DNA of 64,000 nt, from assembly GCA_003665935.1 (NCBI GenBank), contig QPLR01000003.1, forward strand, positions 372,001 to 436,000. The letters are read 5' to 3'. Of this stretch, positions 7,610 through 16,702 are shown piece by piece; position 1 is the first letter of the stretch; the number at the start of each line of letters is the position of its first letter. Below the pieces are notes generated by a model. That model saw only the letters and a program-made list of their open reading frames with translations. It was not told the origin of the DNA and did not search any database. The DNA is from Halobellus sp. Atlit-31R. Lineage in GTDB: Archaea > Halobacteriota > Halobacteria > Halobacteriales > Haloferacaceae. A program made the translations under genes and the position numbers.

Positions 7610-8215
7610 ATGCGCTTTGCACCAGGCGCGCGTCGGTTCGCGATCCCGGCGTTCGCGGCTGCCGCCGTGCTCGCACCGCTGGCGGTTCCGCTGGCAGTCG
7701 TCGCATTCGGGATCGGCGGCTTCGTCGCGTGGTTCTTCCGCGACCCCGAGCGGCAGCCGTCGGGGCCCGGCGTCGTCTCTCCCGCCGACGGCCACGTCTC
7801 GGTCGTGCGCAGCGAGGGCGACCAGCTACGCGTAGGCGTGTTTATGAACGTCACCGACGTGCACGTCAACCGCGCGCCTTTCGACGGCCGCGTCGAGCGA
7901 GTGACCCATCGGCCGGGCGCACACCGACCGGCGTTCTCGAAGGAGTCCGAGCGGAACGAGCGCGTCGACGTCGACGTCGCGACCGAAGAGGGGCCCGCCG
8001 AACTCTCGTTCATCGCCGGCGCGTTCGCCCGACGCATCCACCCCTACGTCGCCGCCGGCGACGATCTCGGACGCGCACAGCGGACCGGGCACATCGACTT
8101 CGGCTCGCGCGCGGACGTCCTCCTGCCGCCCGCCTACGACCGCGACGACCTGCTCGTCGACGAGGGCGACAGCGTCCGCGCCGGCGAGTCGATTCTGGCA
8201 GCGAAAGCGCGGTGA
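7610..8215 (+). CDS. asd: Archaetidylserine/phosphatidylserine decarboxylase proenzyme
   Basis: A pyruvoyl-dependent decarboxylase converting archaetidylserine to archaetidylethanolamine at the membrane. The 201-residue protein is the short PSD form. An N-terminal hydrophobic hairpin (residues 9-45) is followed by the conserved FFRDPER segment and SPADGHVS. MNVTDVHVNRAPFDG follows, then the self-cleavage site, GS in IDFGSRADV near the C-terminus. Cleavage there would leave a pyruvoyl group on the Ser. The gene begins 3 bases after rfcC, so the two are probably co-transcribed, although the functions are unrelated. Confidence 0.9.
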   Translation: MRFAPGARRFAIPAFAAAAVLAPLAVPLAVVAFGIGGFVAWFFRDPERQPSGPGVVSPADGHVSVVRSEGDQLRVGVFMNVTDVHVNRAPFDGRVERVTHRPGAHRPAFSKESERNERVDVDVATEEGPAELSFIAGAFARRIHPYVAAGDDLGRAQRTGHIDFGSRADVLLPPAYDRDDLLVDEGDSVRAGESILAAKAR

Positions 8216-8293
8216 GCGGGCCGCTCGATGCGGCGCTACGCCGGCGATGGGAGACTTCGTCGGGTTCGAGTGGGACGCGGGGGATCCGACAGC

Positions 8294-9295
8294 CTACGCG
8301 CGCCGGAGCACGTGAACGTGGCGAACCAGCGATCGGTGGACCCGCCGTTCGAAGCGTGCCTCTACTTCCCACCCGGCGTCGCGTGCGACGTCCACCCAGG
8401 ACCGGTCCGCGACGAGGACGCAGGCGGGAGCCACCCGAGCGGCCTCCGCGAGCGCGCCGCCGACGAGGTCAGCGAGCTCGTGACCGGCGATCTTCGACTG
8501 CCGACCGTACGGGGCGTCGAAGACGACAGCGTCGGCCGCGTCGTCGGCGACTGGGAGTTCGGTCGCGTCACCGCGGACGACGTCCCAGTCGGCGTCGGGG
8601 AGATAGTGGTCGAGATTCTCCGCCGCGCCGCGGGCCATCTTCCACTGGGCGTCGGAGCCGATAGCGCGGGCACCGGCGAGACCAGCCTCGATGAGCAGGC
8701 CGCCGGTACCGCACATCGGATCCAGCACGGTCGCGTCCGGGAGCGCCGGGCCAGCGGCGAGATTGACGTACGCTCGGGCGTCCATCGGAGCCATACTGCC
8801 GGGCTGGAAGAACGGCCGATCCGTCGGGGCGCGCGAGCCGAACGCCGCGTTCCGTTCGGCGACGAGCCAGCCGACGAGGCAGACGTCGTCGGCGAAGCAG
8901 ACCCGGAGCTCGTGATCGGGGTCGTCGAGGTCGACCGTGAAGTCGCGTTCGACGAGGACACCGCCGAGTTCGCGCTCCGCCGACGCCGTGCTGACCTCGG
9001 CCGTCGAGCGGACGTTCCGCGCCCGGACGGCGACGCTCCCGGTCCGCTCGATCGAGGCCGCCTGCAGGACCGCGACGGCGCTCGCGATCGACGCGTCCGT
9101 CCGGCCGACGAGTTCCGAGACCCGGTGGGTGTACGCGAGCGTCGGCACCCGGCCGAGACGGACGCCGCGGGCGGTGGCGAGCCCCGGCGCGACGCGCGAG
9201 AGGGCGGAGGCGGATGCGGCGCGTTCGGCCTCCAGCGCAGCGAACGCTTCGTCGTCGGCCTCGCCAGCGAGTTCCAGGCAGTACACGCTCGTCAC
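8294..9295 (-). CDS. trmG10: tRNA (guanine-10-N2) methyltransferase (TrmG10/Trm11 type)
   Basis: A SAM-dependent methyltransferase that modifies G10 of tRNA. The 333-residue protein has a THUMP-like N-terminal region and a Rossmann methyltransferase domain. SAM motif I appears as DPMCGTGG and the catalytic motif IV as DAPYGRQ, the N2-methylguanine variant of the (D/N)PPY box. The long open frame extends to 9409, but the first 38 residues are unlike the family. The GTG at 9295 (VTSVYCLELAGE) is therefore preferred. The gene ends about 80 bases from the decarboxylase stop (convergent), and its upstream side faces the tbp promoter. Confidence 0.88.
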   Translation of the reverse strand: MTSVYCLELAGEADDEAFAALEAERAASASALSRVAPGLATARGVRLGRVPTLAYTHRVSELVGRTDASIASAVAVLQAASIERTGSVAVRARNVRSTAEVSTASAERELGGVLVERDFTVDLDDPDHELRVCFADDVCLVGWLVAERNAAFGSRAPTDRPFFQPGSMAPMDARAYVNLAAGPALPDATVLDPMCGTGGLLIEAGLAGARAIGSDAQWKMARGAAENLDHYLPDADWDVVRGDATELPVADDAADAVVFDAPYGRQSKIAGHELADLVGGALAEAARVAPACVLVADRSWVDVARDAGWEVEARFERRVHRSLVRHVHVLRRA

Positions 9296-9411
9296 TCGCT
9301 GTCCCTGCCAATCAGGGTGTCGGATCGCCCGGATTCCGGTGGCGGTCGAGGGGCGAGCGTGCCCCCGGTGCGGCTGCCACTGGCGGCCCGTGTGACAGTC
9401 ACCCACCAATC

Positions 9412-9420
9412 TTTTTAAAG
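9412..9420 (+). promoter_or_regulatory. TATA box of tbp
   Basis: The sequence tttttaaag lies about 30 bases before the tbp ATG at 9446, at the spacing for a near-leaderless transcript. A second AT tract (gttaaatac) follows immediately. It sits in the gap divergent from the tRNA methylase gene. Confidence 0.55.
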
Positions 9421-9445
9421 GTTAAATACGTCGTTTAAGTCGTCA

Positions 9446-10009
9446 ATGAGCGACCCCAAGGACACCATCAACATCGAGAACGTCGTCGCCTCCACCGGGA
9501 TCGGTCAGGAGCTCGACCTCCAGAGTGTGGCGATGGACCTCGAAGGCGCTGATTACGATCCCGAGCAGTTCCCCGGTCTCGTCTACCGAACACAGAACCC
9601 GAAGTCCGCGGCGCTCATCTTCCGCTCCGGCAAGATCGTCTGCACCGGCGCGAAGTCGACCGACGACGTTCACGAGAGCCTCCACATCGTCTTCGATAAG
9701 CTCCGTGACCTCCGCATTCCCGTCGACGACGAGCCGGAGATCACCGTACAGAACATCGTCACCTCGGCGGATCTCGGCCGCAATCTGAACCTCAACGCCA
9801 TCGCCATCGGCCTCGGTTTGGAGAACATCGAGTACGAGCCCGAGCAGTTCCCCGGCCTGGTCTACCGCCTCGACGAACCGTCCGTTGTCGCGCTCCTGTT
9901 CGGCTCGGGGAAACTCGTCATCACCGGCGGCAAGGAGCCCGACGACGCCCGCGAGGCCGTCGACGTCATCGTCACCCGTCTGAGTGAACTCGGCTTGCTC
10001 GACGGCTGA
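9446..10009 (+). CDS. tbp: TATA-box-binding protein (general transcription factor)
   Basis: TBP binds the promoter TATA box and recruits TFB and RNA polymerase. The 187-residue protein is two direct repeats of about 90 residues that form the saddle. Each carries the sequence EQFPGLVYR and a following strand ending in SGK(I/L)V, in [13 protein letters not shown] and [13 protein letters not shown]. The start [17 protein letters not shown] is the standard haloarchaeal TBP start. Haloarchaea often carry several tbp copies; this chromosomal copy next to a small membrane-protein gene looks like the housekeeping form. Confidence 0.97.
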   Translation: MSDPKDTINIENVVASTGIGQELDLQSVAMDLEGADYDPEQFPGLVYRTQNPKSAALIFRSGKIVCTGAKSTDDVHESLHIVFDKLRDLRIPVDDEPEITVQNIVTSADLGRNLNLNAIAIGLGLENIEYEPEQFPGLVYRLDEPSVVALLFGSGKLVITGGKEPDDAREAVDVIVTRLSELGLLDG

Positions 10010-10039
10010 GGCCGCTCGACGAGCGTGCTTCCGTCCCGT

Positions 10040-10426
10040 ATGTTTCTACCTATCCAATCCACCGCCGCCGGGGATCCGCTCGCGATCGCCGGCACGTTCG
10101 CTTCGTTCGCGATCTTCCTCTCGATCACGGCGCACCTCGCCGCCCGCAACGTCCTCGGGGACGTGCCCGTCCGCAACGCCTTCGTCGTCGGTCCCGTGCC
10201 GGCCGTCGTGAGCGTGCTCGTCGCGACGTTCGCCTCGGAGAACCCGCCAGTGCTCTTCGGCGGCCTCGCGCTCGCGGTCGTCCTCGACGGCGTCGCCATC
10301 GCGCTGCTGTACGAGCAGTCGCGGCGACTGGCGGCGTACATCACGGTCATTCACTTCGTCGTGAGCGTCATCCTCGGGACGATTCTGTTCGGAATCTTCG
10401 CGTTGCTGACGGCCGCTCCGGGCTAG
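10040..10426 (+). CDS. Conserved haloarchaeal membrane protein next to tbp
   Basis: A 128-residue protein with four predicted membrane helices (about 12-34, 42-60, 64-85 and 92-120) and almost no soluble parts. The start at 10040 ([12 protein letters not shown]) is chosen over an ATG at 10025 because the latter adds only MLPSR. It follows tbp by 30 bases in the same direction and may share its transcript. I do not recognise a named family with confidence, and no catalytic residues are apparent. Confidence 0.65.
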   Translation: MFLPIQSTAAGDPLAIAGTFASFAIFLSITAHLAARNVLGDVPVRNAFVVGPVPAVVSVLVATFASENPPVLFGGLALAVVLDGVAIALLYEQSRRLAAYITVIHFVVSVILGTILFGIFALLTAAPG

Positions 10427-10494
10427 TCGCCGCTGGTGCGCGCGCCGACGCCGCAAGCGTCGCGGGCGGGCTCCCCGCGACCGAGTTCCCACGC

Positions 10495-11340
10495 CTACTC
10501 GACGAGTCGCTCGATCTCGGTGACGAGGATCCCGGAAGCGCCGACGGCCTTCAGATCGTTGACGACCTCGAAGACGTCGTGTTCGTCGACGACGACGTGG
10601 ACGGCGACGGTGTCGTCGCCCGCGACGTCCATCACCGTCGGCCCACCGAGGCCGGGGATGACCTCGCGGACGTCGTCGAGGCGATCGCGCGGCGCGTTCA
10701 TCATCACGTAGCGTTTGTTCTCTGCGGCGAGAACCGACTCGAACGCCGTCACCAGCTGTTCGACCTTCGGGTCGTCGACGTAGTCGGGCTGGGCGTACAG
10801 CCGCACCGACGAGGAGAGCACCTCGTCGACGACCGCGAGGCGGTTCATCCGGAGCGTGGTGCCGGTCGACGTGATGTCGACGATGGCGTCGGCCATCTCG
10901 ACGTGCGGCGTCAGCTCCGTCGCGCCCGTCACTTCGACGACGTCGGCGTCGATCCCCTCGTCGTCGAGATACTGGCGCGTGATCCGCGGGAACTCGGTCG
11001 CGACGCTCTTGCCAGCGACGTCGCTCGGGTCGGTGATGTCGCCCTCCTCGGGCGCGGCGAGGACGAGTCGACAGCGACCGAACTCCAGATCGAGGAGCTC
11101 GACCAGATCGCGGCCCGACTCGACGACCTGATCGCGACCGGTGATACCGACGGCGGCCGCGCCGTCCCAGACGTACTCGGGGATGTCGGCCGCGCGAGCG
11201 AACAGGACGCTCACGTCGGGGTCGACGGTGTCGGCGTAGAGCTTCCGGTCGGCGGCGCTCTCGATGTGGAGCCCGGCGCGTTCGAGGAGGTCGACGCTCG
11301 GATCGTGGAGGCGGCCCTTGTTGGGCACGGCGATTCGCAT
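10495..11340 (-). CDS. hisG: ATP phosphoribosyltransferase, long form
   Basis: The first enzyme of histidine biosynthesis, joining ATP and PRPP. The 281-residue protein starts [20 protein letters not shown]. It carries the PRPP-binding loop region [16 protein letters not shown] and, from about residue 205, the extra ACT-like domain of the HisG-long form. That domain contains the feedback site for histidine, so no HisZ partner is needed. The gene is convergent with the membrane-protein gene at 10040 and divergent from hisB. The hisG-hisB gap carries a short tandem repeat. Confidence 0.95.
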   Translation of the reverse strand: MRIAVPNKGRLHDPSVDLLERAGLHIESAADRKLYADTVDPDVSVLFARAADIPEYVWDGAAAVGITGRDQVVESGRDLVELLDLEFGRCRLVLAAPEEGDITDPSDVAGKSVATEFPRITRQYLDDEGIDADVVEVTGATELTPHVEMADAIVDITSTGTTLRMNRLAVVDEVLSSSVRLYAQPDYVDDPKVEQLVTAFESVLAAENKRYVMMNAPRDRLDDVREVIPGLGGPTVMDVAGDDTVAVHVVVDEHDVFEVVNDLKAVGASGILVTEIERLVE

Positions 11341-11401
11341 ATCGGTGCCTCACGCCCCCGGAACGTACCAGTTTCGCTCGCGGCGTGGAGTGAGTCCGCG
11401 T

Positions 11402-11480
11402 CGTCGACTCGCGAGCTACAGCGTCGACGTGCGAGACACAGCGTCGACTCGCAGGCACAACGTCGACGTGCGAGGCACAA
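11402..11480. repeat. Four ~20-bp tandem repeats between hisG and hisB
   Basis: Four units of 19-20 bases begin at 11402, 11422, 11442 and 11461, each starting cgtcgac. Units alternate between cgtcgactcgcgagctacag-like and cgtcgacgtgcgagacacag-like versions, so the period is effectively two forms. The array ends about 30 bases before the hisB ATG. Each unit contains the palindrome gtcgac, so it could be a regulatory array or simply slippage. No coding frame spans it convincingly. Confidence 0.75.
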
Positions 11481-11511
11481 CGGTGATAGGCGCGCGCGTC
11501 GATGCGTGGGT

Positions 11512-12111
11512 ATGACCGATGACGGAACGGAACGCACCGCGGCCGTCTCCCGGGAGACCGCGGAGACGACGATCGATCTCACGCTCACGATCGACGGCGA
11601 CGGCGACGCCGCAGTCGACACGGGCGTCGGCTTCTTCGACCATATGCTCGAATCGTTCGCGAAGCACGGGCTGTTCGATCTGACCGTCCACTGCGACGGC
11701 GACCTCGACATCGACGACCACCACACCGTCGAGGACGTCGCGATCGTCCTCGGTGAGGCGTTCGAGACGGCGCTCGGAGAGAAACGCGGCATCGTCCGCT
11801 ACGCCGACCGGAAGGTCCCCCTCGACGAGGCGGTCGCAGGCGTCGTCGTCGACGTGAGCGGACGGCCGCACTTCGACTTCGACGGCGACTTCTCACAGGC
11901 GCAGATCGGCGATTTCACGAGCGACATGGCCAGACACTTCGCGTACTCGCTCGCGATGAACGCCGGTCTGACGCTGCACGCGGAAGTCGACGGCGTCAAC
12001 GCTCACCACGAGGTCGAGGCGCTGTTCAAGGCACTCGCGCGATCGCTCGACGACGCCACGCGCGTCGATCCCCGCCGGAGCGACACGCCGAGCACCAAGG
12101 GAGAGCTGTAA
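11512..12111 (+). CDS. hisB: Imidazoleglycerol-phosphate dehydratase
   Basis: This metal-dependent dehydratase carries out step six of histidine synthesis. At 199 residues it is the monofunctional archaeal form. Its two halves carry the manganese-binding histidine motifs: [13 protein letters not shown] and [11 protein letters not shown] in the first, and [14 protein letters not shown] then [17 protein letters not shown] in the second. The ATG at 11512 gives [16 protein letters not shown], consistent with relatives. A longer frame upstream crosses the repeat array and hisG antisense and is not used. The stop is 7 bases from the stop of the convergent zinc-finger gene. Confidence 0.95.
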   Translation: MTDDGTERTAAVSRETAETTIDLTLTIDGDGDAAVDTGVGFFDHMLESFAKHGLFDLTVHCDGDLDIDDHHTVEDVAIVLGEAFETALGEKRGIVRYADRKVPLDEAVAGVVVDVSGRPHFDFDGDFSQAQIGDFTSDMARHFAYSLAMNAGLTLHAEVDGVNAHHEVEALFKALARSLDDATRVDPRRSDTPSTKGEL

Positions 12112-12118
12112 CCCTCGC

Positions 12119-13015
12119 TCAGGATTTGCGGAGCGTGCCGCCGTCCTCTACGAGAACGCCCCGGTCGACCGCGTACGCCAGAATCCGCTCGACGTGGGGC
12201 TCCTCGAGATCGTACGCGCCGGCCGCGAGCTCGACGATCTCCGATCGTTCGACCGGAAACTCGCGATTGCCGAGCAGTCGCATCACGGTTCTGAACTCGG
12301 CTGGCTCCTCGGCCGGTGGTGACGTCGAAGCGGGTTCCGACTCGGACGGCGTAGTGGAAGGGTCCGACTCGGACGGCACTGTGGCGGAGTCCGGCTCGGA
12401 CGGCGTAGTGGAAGAGTCCAACTCGGCCGAGTCAGACGTCGTCGCGTCCGCCGTCCCGTTGCTGGCCGCGTCGGGCAGCGACGGCTCGGCCTCGTCCGCT
12501 CCGAGTGGCGTTGGCGAGTCGACCTCGTCCCAGGAGACGGCCTCGTCCGTGGGGGCAGTTGTATCGGTTTCGGCGTCCGTGTCGCCTGTGTCGCCGTCTA
12601 CCGGGTCGGTATCGACGTCCGCCGCCTCTTCGACATCGCCGTCGGAGCCGTCCGCGCTGACGGTCTCTCCACCGTCGGAGCCGTCCGCGCTGACGGTCTC
12701 TCCGCGATCGGAGCCGTCCGCGCTGACCGTCTCTCTGTCGGCCGGGGGCTCGTCGGTGTCAGCCGCGTTCTCGGCCGCAGACGGTGCTGCGTCGGCCGCA
12801 GGACGTGCTGTCGTCGGCTGATTGGGGTCGTCGCCGACGCCGAGACGCGCGAGGAGCGGGTCGAGAACGCCCTCCAGCGTCTCCAAGCAGTCCGGACAGA
12901 GAACCACGCGTCGCTGCTCGGCCTCGGTCGGCGACAGTTCGGGTGGAAGCACCTCGTAGACGCCCGCGGCGTCCGCGCCGCAGAAGTCACACGTGCGAAG
13001 CTGACGCATCGGCAT
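12119..13015 (-). CDS. Haloarchaeal zinc-ribbon/winged-helix protein with long acidic linker
   Basis: A 298-residue protein of three parts. Residues 9-43 hold two CxxC pairs (CDFC and CPDC) 28 residues apart, a likely zinc-binding knuckle. Residues about 62-235 are a low-complexity Ser/Thr/Asp/Glu linker. It contains three 11-residue repeats, ETVSADGSDxG, at 95-127 (nucleotides 12635-12733) and several S-x-PSE-type repeats. Residues 240-298 form a helical domain resembling a winged helix. The start could equally be the second Met (13009). The function is unknown; DNA or RNA binding is an inference. The repeats probably vary in number between strains. Confidence 0.7.
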   Translation of the reverse strand: MPMRQLRTCDFCGADAAGVYEVLPPELSPTEAEQRRVVLCPDCLETLEGVLDPLLARLGVGDDPNQPTTARPAADAAPSAAENAADTDEPPADRETVSADGSDRGETVSADGSDGGETVSADGSDGDVEEAADVDTDPVDGDTGDTDAETDTTAPTDEAVSWDEVDSPTPLGADEAEPSLPDAASNGTADATTSDSAELDSSTTPSEPDSATVPSESDPSTTPSESEPASTSPPAEEPAEFRTVMRLLGNREFPVERSEIVELAAGAYDLEEPHVERILAYAVDRGVLVEDGGTLRKS

Positions 13016-13054
13016 ACCTGATGCTCCCGGGGCGCGTGCATAAAACCACTCGAC

Positions 13055-13837
13055 CTACGCGGTTTCGAGCGGGCCGCCGCGGTCTCGCCACTCCGTCAGG
13101 CTCCCCTCGTAGAAGCCGACGTCGGCGTACCCGAGCGAGCGCAGGACGACGTAGGTGTGGCTGATCCGCCGGGCCGTGTTGCAGTAGAGGATCACCCGCC
13201 CGTCGGGCGTCACGCCGGCGTCTGCGAGGATCTCCGCGAGTTCGGACGCGGGCTTTAGCCCCCGCGTCTCGTCGTCGACGAGGTCCCGCCAGTCGAGGTT
13301 GACCGCGCCGGGGAGGTGGCCGTCGGCGTACTCCTCCGGATCGCGGGTGTCGACCACGACGGCATCGGCGTCGTCCAGCGCCGCGTGTACCGTTCCGTAG
13401 TCGACCAGCGGCGAGCGTTCGGGCTCTCGCACGGAGTAGGCGGTCGCCGTCGGCGAGGGCGGTTCGGTGGTCGTCTCGCGGCTCCGGTTCCACGCGCTGA
13501 AGTCGCCGTCGAGGAGGTGGAGGCGCTCGGGCGGGTGGCCGTACAGTTCCGCGGTCACGAGAAACCGCGCCGCGAAGACGCCGTGGGTGTCGTCGTAGGC
13601 GACGACGTCGTCGCCCGAGCTGACGCCCGCGGCTGACAGCAGCGACTCCCACGTCTCCGCGCCGGGGAGCATCCCCTCGTCGCCGGACTCGCTCCGAAAC
13701 TCCGCGAACGGGATATTCACCGCGCCCGGTACGTGACCGATCCCGTCGTACTCCCAGGCGTCGCGGACGTCGATCACCCGGACCGCGTCGAGACGCTCCG
13801 CCAGCCACTCCGCCGAGACGACGACGTGTTCGTACAT
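13055..13837 (-). CDS. Double-rhodanese sulfurtransferase (thiosulfate/mercaptopyruvate type)
   Basis: A 260-residue protein made of two rhodanese modules. The N-terminal inactive one has VIDVRDAWEYDGIGHVPGA. The C-terminal one has VVDTRDPEEYADGHLPGA and the active-site loop ILYCNTARR, whose Cys would carry the persulfide. The loop CNTARR differs from classic CRKGVT-type loops, so the sulfur donor is uncertain. The ATG at 13837 (MYEHVVVSAEWLAERL) is the natural start; the frame upstream is unrelated. It is divergent from a second sulfurtransferase at 14112. Confidence 0.88.
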   Translation of the reverse strand: MYEHVVVSAEWLAERLDAVRVIDVRDAWEYDGIGHVPGAVNIPFAEFRSESGDEGMLPGAETWESLLSAAGVSSGDDVVAYDDTHGVFAARFLVTAELYGHPPERLHLLDGDFSAWNRSRETTTEPPSPTATAYSVREPERSPLVDYGTVHAALDDADAVVVDTRDPEEYADGHLPGAVNLDWRDLVDDETRGLKPASELAEILADAGVTPDGRVILYCNTARRISHTYVVLRSLGYADVGFYEGSLTEWRDRGGPLETA

Positions 13838-14078
13838 ACGAACTAGTACCGTCGGCCGAACCTTCAACGTAGCCGGTGCGGCACCGCTCGCCCGGTGTCG
13901 GAGAAACCAGAGTATGTTGCCTGGAGATCCTGGACGCAGCGCGCGTCGAGTCGCCTCGCGGACGCCGTGGGTTCGCGCACAGACGCCCTCACGCCCCCGT
14001 CTAGCTGCCGTCCAGGAATTACGAGGCACAATTTGCCGCTTTTCGGGAGGATGGGCAGTACGCGCCGTAGCTAGGAAG

Positions 14079-14085
14079 ATTATAC
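14079..14085 (+). promoter_or_regulatory. TATA box of the second sulfurtransferase gene
   Basis: The sequence gattatac sits about 30 bases before the ATG at 14112, giving a leaderless transcript. It is the only AT-rich motif in this stretch of the 274-base gap between the two divergent rhodanese genes. The rest of that gap shows no gene I can support. Confidence 0.5.
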
Positions 14086-14111
14086 GGGATGAGCACGTAT
14101 TGGAATATGCA

Positions 14112-14978
14112 ATGACAGAAAGCGGCTACACGAAAGACGTCCTCGTCTCACCCGAGTGGGTCGAGGAGCGACTCGAGGAGTTCCAGAGCGACGATCCCGA
14201 GCATCGGCTGGTGGAGGTCGACGTCGACACGGAGGCGTACGACGACGGTCACGCGCCCGGCGCGATCGGGTTCAACTGGGAGAGCCAACTGCAGGACCAG
14301 ACCACCCGCGACATCCTCGAGAAGGCGGACTTCGAGGCGTTGCTCGGCGATCACGGCATCTCGGAGGACTCGACAGTCGTGCTGTACGGCGACAACTCGA
14401 ACTGGTTCGCCGCCTACACGTACTGGCAGTTCAAGTACTACGGCCACGACGACGTCCGGCTCCTGAACGGCGGGCGCGACTACTGGATCGACAACGACTA
14501 CCCCGTCACCGACGAGGTCCCCGCGTTCCCCGCCGTCGACTACACCGCGAAGGGGCCGTTCGAGTCGATCCGCGCCTATCGCGACGACGTCCAACACGCC
14601 GTCGGCGAAGGCCTCCCGCTGGTCGACGTCCGCTCGCCCGAGGAGTTCCGCGGCGACATCCTCGCCCCGCCGGGACTGCAGGAGACGGCCCAGCGCGGCG
14701 GCCACATCCCCGGCGCGCGCAACATCTCCTGGGCGGCGACCGTCAACTCCGACGGGACGTTCAAGTCCGCCGAGGAACTCCGCGAACTCTACGCCGACGA
14801 GGGCATCGACGGGACGGAGACGACCGTCGCCTACTGCCGGATCGGCGAGCGCTCCTCGATCGCGTGGTTCGCGCTCCACGAGCTGCTCGGCTACGACGAG
14901 GTCGTCAACTACGACGGCTCCTGGACCGAGTGGGGCAACCTCGTCGGTGCGCCCATCGAGACCGGCGACGCCGAGTGA
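14112..14978 (+). CDS. Double-rhodanese sulfurtransferase (second copy)
   Basis: A 288-residue two-domain rhodanese, longer than its divergent neighbour. The first domain contains LVEVDVDTEAYDDGHAPGAI, the second LVDVRSPEEFRGD. The active-site loop is AYCRIGERSS with catalytic Cys. The CRIGERS loop resembles that of bacterial and haloarchaeal TST proteins that use thiosulfate. The two neighbours share a fold but differ at the catalytic loop, so they probably act on different donors or acceptors. Translation from the ATG at 14112 follows a TATA box at leaderless spacing. Confidence 0.92.
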   Translation: MTESGYTKDVLVSPEWVEERLEEFQSDDPEHRLVEVDVDTEAYDDGHAPGAIGFNWESQLQDQTTRDILEKADFEALLGDHGISEDSTVVLYGDNSNWFAAYTYWQFKYYGHDDVRLLNGGRDYWIDNDYPVTDEVPAFPAVDYTAKGPFESIRAYRDDVQHAVGEGLPLVDVRSPEEFRGDILAPPGLQETAQRGGHIPGARNISWAATVNSDGTFKSAEELRELYADEGIDGTETTVAYCRIGERSSIAWFALHELLGYDEVVNYDGSWTEWGNLVGAPIETGDAE

Positions 14979-14995
14979 GGGAGTCGCGGCCGCGC

Positions 14996-16588
14996 TCAGC
15001 CGGCCAGCACGAGGCTGGCGATCGCGGGCGTGAGAAACGCCTCGACGAACGCCGCGAAGACGAAGACCGAGGCGAGCCCCAGTAAGACGCGGTACGCCCG
15101 TCGGATTGCGGCGGCGACCCCGCCGATTCCGACCCGCCCCCGGAGTCCGCCCACGGCGACGCCCCCGAGCCAGAGCCCGAGCCCGCCGCTGACGACGAGC
15201 GCGGGGATCTCGACGACGCCGTGGGGGGCGATCAGAGCGAGGAACGCGATCGGATCGAAGACGCCGCCGACCGCGCCGACGATGAGACCGTTGAACCCGA
15301 GGCCGACCGCCGCCGGCACGCCCGCCGCGAGGCCGCTGTAAGCCAGGTCGGCGGCGACGAGCCAGTTGTTCACGGCGATGTTGACGAACGCCCCGCCGGG
15401 GAACGCCCCGAACACGTTGCCGACGTCGCTGTCGACCGGGAGCGAGACGCCCAGCGAGGCCGTCGCCCGCCAGCCGATCACGCCGCCGGCGGTGACGATG
15501 GCGAGCGAGGCGAGGTTCGCAAGCGGGGCGTCGGCGACGAAGCGCCCGGCGGCTCGCAGTCCGCCCCCGAACGCCGCCCGCAGTCGGGTGCCTACGGGTG
15601 CAACCTCGATCGTCGGCGGGAGCGGCCGCTCGGCGTACAGCGACGTCTTGAAGCCGTCCAGCACCGGCGGGATCACGATCGCACCGGCGAGTCCCGTGAG
15701 CCGACCGGCCCCGGCGACGGAGGCGGCCCCTGCGATCGCGCCCGTGACGGCCAGCGATCCGATCGCGACGGCGACGTACGCGAGGAACGCGACCGGGCGG
15801 CGGAACGGGACCGCGGCGCTCCGTCGGACGGCCGCCACCGCGCCGAGGTCGTCGACGACGACGGCCTGCTCGGCGAACGCGAAGAGGAGGAAGACGACGG
15901 CGACGAGGACGAACGCGACGAGCGAACCGACAAAGACAGTCCCGATCGCGAGCAGTGACGCACCGGGCGAGGGGCCGGCTCCCGGATCGACGGTCGCCGC
16001 GACGTCACTAGGTGAACCGACAGCCGGCCCGGCGACTGAGGCGACGACTGCGCCGATCGGCACGAGAACGACCGTGATCGCGAGCAGCAACAGCAAGCGG
16101 ACGCCGAGGACCGAGCGCCAGTAGCGTCCGGTGCCCTCGATACCCACCACGATGCCGTCGCGGTCCTGCAACAGGCCGTAGACGGTGCCGATCGCCGCGG
16201 CGCTACCGACCGCCGAGGCGAGCACGGCAAAGAGCGCAGAGAGGAGCACGCCGAGGGCGACGAGCCCCACGATTTCGGGTGTCGCGAGCGCCGCGACGGC
16301 GTCAGCCAGTTCCGGACTGACCTGCTCTGCGCCGACGGGGCCGGGGTCCGCTGACGCGGCGTCTCCGCTGTCTGTCGACGGGGAAGCGCCGGCGCCGCGG
16401 AGCGCGTCGACGACCGGTTCGAGCCGTCCGGTGGCCGCCGCGAGCCACAGCGCGAGCAGTCCAGCCAGCAGGAGCGGAGCGCGGGCGACCGCGTAGAGCC
16501 CACTCACCAGCAGATACATCGGGAGGACCGACGCCGACCGCTCCCAGAGCAGTCGACCGCCGGTACGGAGCGCAGTGGAGGGATTCAC
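14996..16588 (-). CDS. Large membrane protein: DUF7847-like N-terminal half with SpoIIM-type C-terminal half
   Basis: A 530-residue protein, almost entirely hydrophobic helices with glycine/alanine-rich loops. The first about 310 residues hold about six membrane segments, including a central FAFAEQAVVVDDLGAVAAVRRS pattern. That pattern is typical of the glycerophosphodiester-phosphodiesterase-like membrane domain. From about residue 345 the sequence resembles stage II sporulation protein M: NIAVNNWLVAADLAYSG, a GLGFNGLIVG stretch, then APHGVVEIPALVVSGG. SpoIIM-type proteins occur widely outside sporulating bacteria. The role is unknown. Convergent with the sulfurtransferase, divergent from the gene at 16703. 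Confidence 0.78.
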   Translation of the reverse strand: MNPSTALRTGGRLLWERSASVLPMYLLVSGLYAVARAPLLLAGLLALWLAAATGRLEPVVDALRGAGASPSTDSGDAASADPGPVGAEQVSPELADAVAALATPEIVGLVALGVLLSALFAVLASAVGSAAAIGTVYGLLQDRDGIVVGIEGTGRYWRSVLGVRLLLLLAITVVLVPIGAVVASVAGPAVGSPSDVAATVDPGAGPSPGASLLAIGTVFVGSLVAFVLVAVVFLLFAFAEQAVVVDDLGAVAAVRRSAAVPFRRPVAFLAYVAVAIGSLAVTGAIAGAASVAGAGRLTGLAGAIVIPPVLDGFKTSLYAERPLPPTIEVAPVGTRLRAAFGGGLRAAGRFVADAPLANLASLAIVTAGGVIGWRATASLGVSLPVDSDVGNVFGAFPGGAFVNIAVNNWLVAADLAYSGLAAGVPAAVGLGFNGLIVGAVGGVFDPIAFLALIAPHGVVEIPALVVSGGLGLWLGGVAVGGLRGRVGIGGVAAAIRRAYRVLLGLASVFVFAAFVEAFLTPAIASLVLAG

Positions 16589-16702
16589 GGGTCTGACGTC
16601 TCAGCCGCGAGACATAGATGTTCGGGGCACTGTGCCACCCGAATCTGTCATCGAGACAGAGCCGTCGATGGCTACAAGCGATCTGCGGGCCAATAGCCGT
16701 GT

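Noticed and set aside
10579..11511. Long open frame upstream of hisB in the same frame
   Set aside because: It is the antisense shadow of hisG plus the repeat array. HisB relatives begin near 11512.
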